Shown: one piece after another, positions 63,037 through 64,000 of the stretch
Numbering within the stretch: position 1 is the first letter of the stretch
How the letters are laid out: each line of letters opens with the position of its first letter
Source of the DNA: Eubacterium sp. 1001713B170207_170306_E7
GTDB taxonomy: Bacteria > Bacillota > Clostridia > Eubacteriales > Eubacteriaceae
NCBI RefSeq assembly: GCF_015547515.1
Contig: NZ_JADMVE010000003.1
Location: 310,001 to 374,000 of the forward strand
Length of the DNA: 64,000 nt
Direction of reading: 5' to 3'
Made by a program: the position numbers and the translations under genes
The notes under the pieces: generated by a model
What the model saw: the letters and a program-made list of their open reading frames with translations, nothing else
Told to the model about the DNA's origin: nothing
The model's database searches: none

Positions 63037-63731
63037 CAGTAAACAATCATTTTACAGCTTATGAGCTTATTGCGAGCGATATCCGCGAAAAAATTGAGGA
63101 TAATATTTATAAGTCTGAGCAGCGTCTGCCATCGGTGCTTGAACTGTGTAGTGAATACAATGCCAGCGATTCGACCATCCGCAAAAGCCTGGATATTTTA
63201 AAAAAGGAAGGTTATATTTACAGTAAAAAGCGGGTTGGTGTTTTTGTAAGCTCCATCGAAGAAAAACGGTTTATCCTCAAATTTAATGAGTTCAGCAATT
63301 TAAAGGAACCGGTTACTGCATCTGAAATTTTGAAGTTTGGCCAAGGGCAGGAGAATCGAGACGCGAAGGACTTAAGGTTTAGTGATAAAAAGCATATTGT
63401 GTGCCACCGTATCTATTACGCCGGTGCATTTCCGGTATTATATAAAATTGACTACATTCTATACAATGCTCGAATGCGGCTGGAGAGCATCAATGCAGAA
63501 AAATGGATCGAGGAGATGGATCTTGTGATGGAGAGTCCCGCAATTTATAAACGGCTCGCATTAAAAATTGAGATGGGTGTTCCGGATATTCGCGAGGCGA
63601 TGATATTAGCAGAGGAAAGTATCCTTTATAAAATAAGGCGCGAATATTATACTGAAAAGAAGTCGTTTGTGGGTGTTAGTGAAATTTTTGTGGCAAATCA
63701 TGATTTGAAATTGCAAATTTATGAAAAATAG
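63033..63731 (+). CDS. GntR family regulator with UTRA domain, second copy
   Basis: A 232-residue paralog of the previous gene: LPSVLELCSEYNASDSTIRK and YSKKRVGVFVS mark the winged helix. The ligand domains of the two have drifted much further apart than the DNA-binding domains. Translation starts at TTG, overlapping the stop of the first copy. The two may act as a heterodimer or respond to different ligands at the same sites. Confidence 0.87.
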   Translation: MTVNNHFTAYELIASDIREKIEDNIYKSEQRLPSVLELCSEYNASDSTIRKSLDILKKEGYIYSKKRVGVFVSSIEEKRFILKFNEFSNLKEPVTASEILKFGQGQENRDAKDLRFSDKKHIVCHRIYYAGAFPVLYKIDYILYNARMRLESINAEKWIEEMDLVMESPAIYKRLALKIEMGVPDIREAMILAEESILYKIRREYYTEKKSFVGVSEIFVANHDLKLQIYEK

Positions 63732-63733
63732 GG

Positions 63734-63762
63734 TTGACAGAACCATTAATTCCTGATATATT
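63734..63762 (+). promoter_or_regulatory. Promoter of the MttB-family gene
   Basis: TTGACA (63734-63739) and TATATT (63757-63762) with a 17-base spacer. An operator-like repeat begins at the very next base. Confidence 0.8.
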
Positions 63763-63853
63763 CTATGTGTAATATGTACAACATAAAAGAAAATAGACAT
63801 GCGACGGCGTGTTTATTTTTTAAAAGCTTCTATGTGCTACATGTACAACTTAA
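63763..63853 (+). promoter_or_regulatory. Two direct operator-like repeats upstream of the MttB-family gene
   Basis: Two 24-base copies at 63763-63786 and 63830-63853, 67 bases apart, share CTATGTG, then ATGTACAAC, and TAA, and differ at only about four positions. The first covers the transcription start, the second lies in the leader. Their placement next to two GntR genes suggests a repression site, perhaps with looping. Confidence 0.6.
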
Positions 63854-63933
63854 TATCGCGATAATTAGGATAATGATTTTTAAAAGGAGGGTCCTTTGAC
63901 AAATCGATTATAATAGTTGTTAAGGGGAAAACT

Positions 63934-64000
63934 ATGAAACCATACGAACGATTTATTTCAAAAGAAGATATTCAGGCCATTCACGAAGAAAGTGTAAAAA
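63934..64000 (+). CDS. MttB-family corrinoid methyltransferase, 5' fragment
   Basis: Only the first 22 codons are in the window (MKPYERFISKEDIQAIHEES). This start resembles MttB-family methyltransferases lacking pyrrolysine, which demethylate quaternary amines such as glycine betaine, proline betaine or carnitine. AAGGGG lies seven bases before the ATG. The linked corrinoid protein gene supports the call; the substrate cannot be told from here. Confidence 0.65.
   Translation, partial: MKPYERFISKEDIQAIHEESVK

Noticed and set aside
63896-63913. Five-codon leader peptide starting at TTG behind AAGGAGGG
   Set aside because: A TTG start with four more codons is easily met by chance, and no attenuator follows.
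63896-63914. TTGACA followed by TATAAT just before the MttB-family gene
   Set aside because: The spacer is only seven bases, far too short for a promoter. The pair at 63734-63762 has the right spacing.
1-64000. tRNA, rRNA or CRISPR loci
   Set aside because: I found no cloverleaf, no rRNA-like conserved segments and no regularly spaced repeats with unique spacers.

Overview
The window reads as chromosome of a low-to-mid GC anaerobic Firmicute of the Clostridia, most likely an acetogen close to Eubacterium limosum / E. callanderi. The organism call is inference. It rests on the clostridial IspH-ribosomal S1 fusion, the dcw cluster with DUF881 and Sbp genes, strong AGGAGG ribosome sites with frequent TTG/GTG starts, and a corrinoid methyltransferase module (MttB family plus its corrinoid protein) typical of methylotrophic acetogens.

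Layout. 1-1565 (minus): a UPF0210 protein cut by the window edge and its ACT-domain partner. 1756-16887 (plus): the division and cell wall (dcw) cluster mraZ-rsmH-ftsL-spoVD/pbp, then a 500-bp structured inverted-repeat element, then murF-mraY-murD-ftsW-murG-ftsQ-DUF881-DUF881-sbp-ftsZ. murE, murC, murB and ftsA are absent here, and the structured element sits exactly where murE is usually found. 16897-28566: nrdR, a NUDIX hydrolase, lysA, a site-2 protease, scpA-scpB-rluB, mnmM, an RpiR regulator, a BaiN-like flavoprotein, cmk, plsC and ispH-S1. 28701-35217: a PurF-like protein lacking the glutaminase cysteine, the ComM/YifB ATPase, a convergent c-di-GMP phosphodiesterase and dprA. 35353-45532: topA, hslVU, rpsB-tsf, an inserted P-type ATPase, then pyrH-frr. 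45661-53385: the nusA-infB operon (rimP-nusA-rnpM-infB-rbfA-nrnA-truB-ribF).

53439-61579 is the accessory metabolic region. A SorC-family regulator faces two plus-strand transcription units. The first encodes a class II aldolase, a TIM-like isomerase and a YjbQ protein. The second encodes GutM, a complete glucitol-type PTS (SrlA, SrlE, SrlB), a SAF-domain oxidoreductase and a dedicated HPr. Both promoters carry repeated ACAAATG motifs that look like shared operators. No ordinary sorbitol-6-phosphate dehydrogenase is present, so I infer a polyol pathway (uptake and phosphorylation, oxidation, isomerisation, aldol cleavage) whose substrate may not be sorbitol.

61701-64000: a corrinoid protein, two adjacent GntR/UTRA regulators, a promoter with a duplicated 24-bp operator-like repeat, and the first codons of an MttB-family methyltransferase. 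Other non-coding features include a 200-bp element with perfect 22-bp terminal inverted repeats before the P-type ATPase, a promoter-to-terminator unit without an ORF before pyrH (a candidate small RNA), and a strong hairpin terminator just before rimP-nusA. I saw no rRNA, tRNA, CRISPR array or intact transposase.
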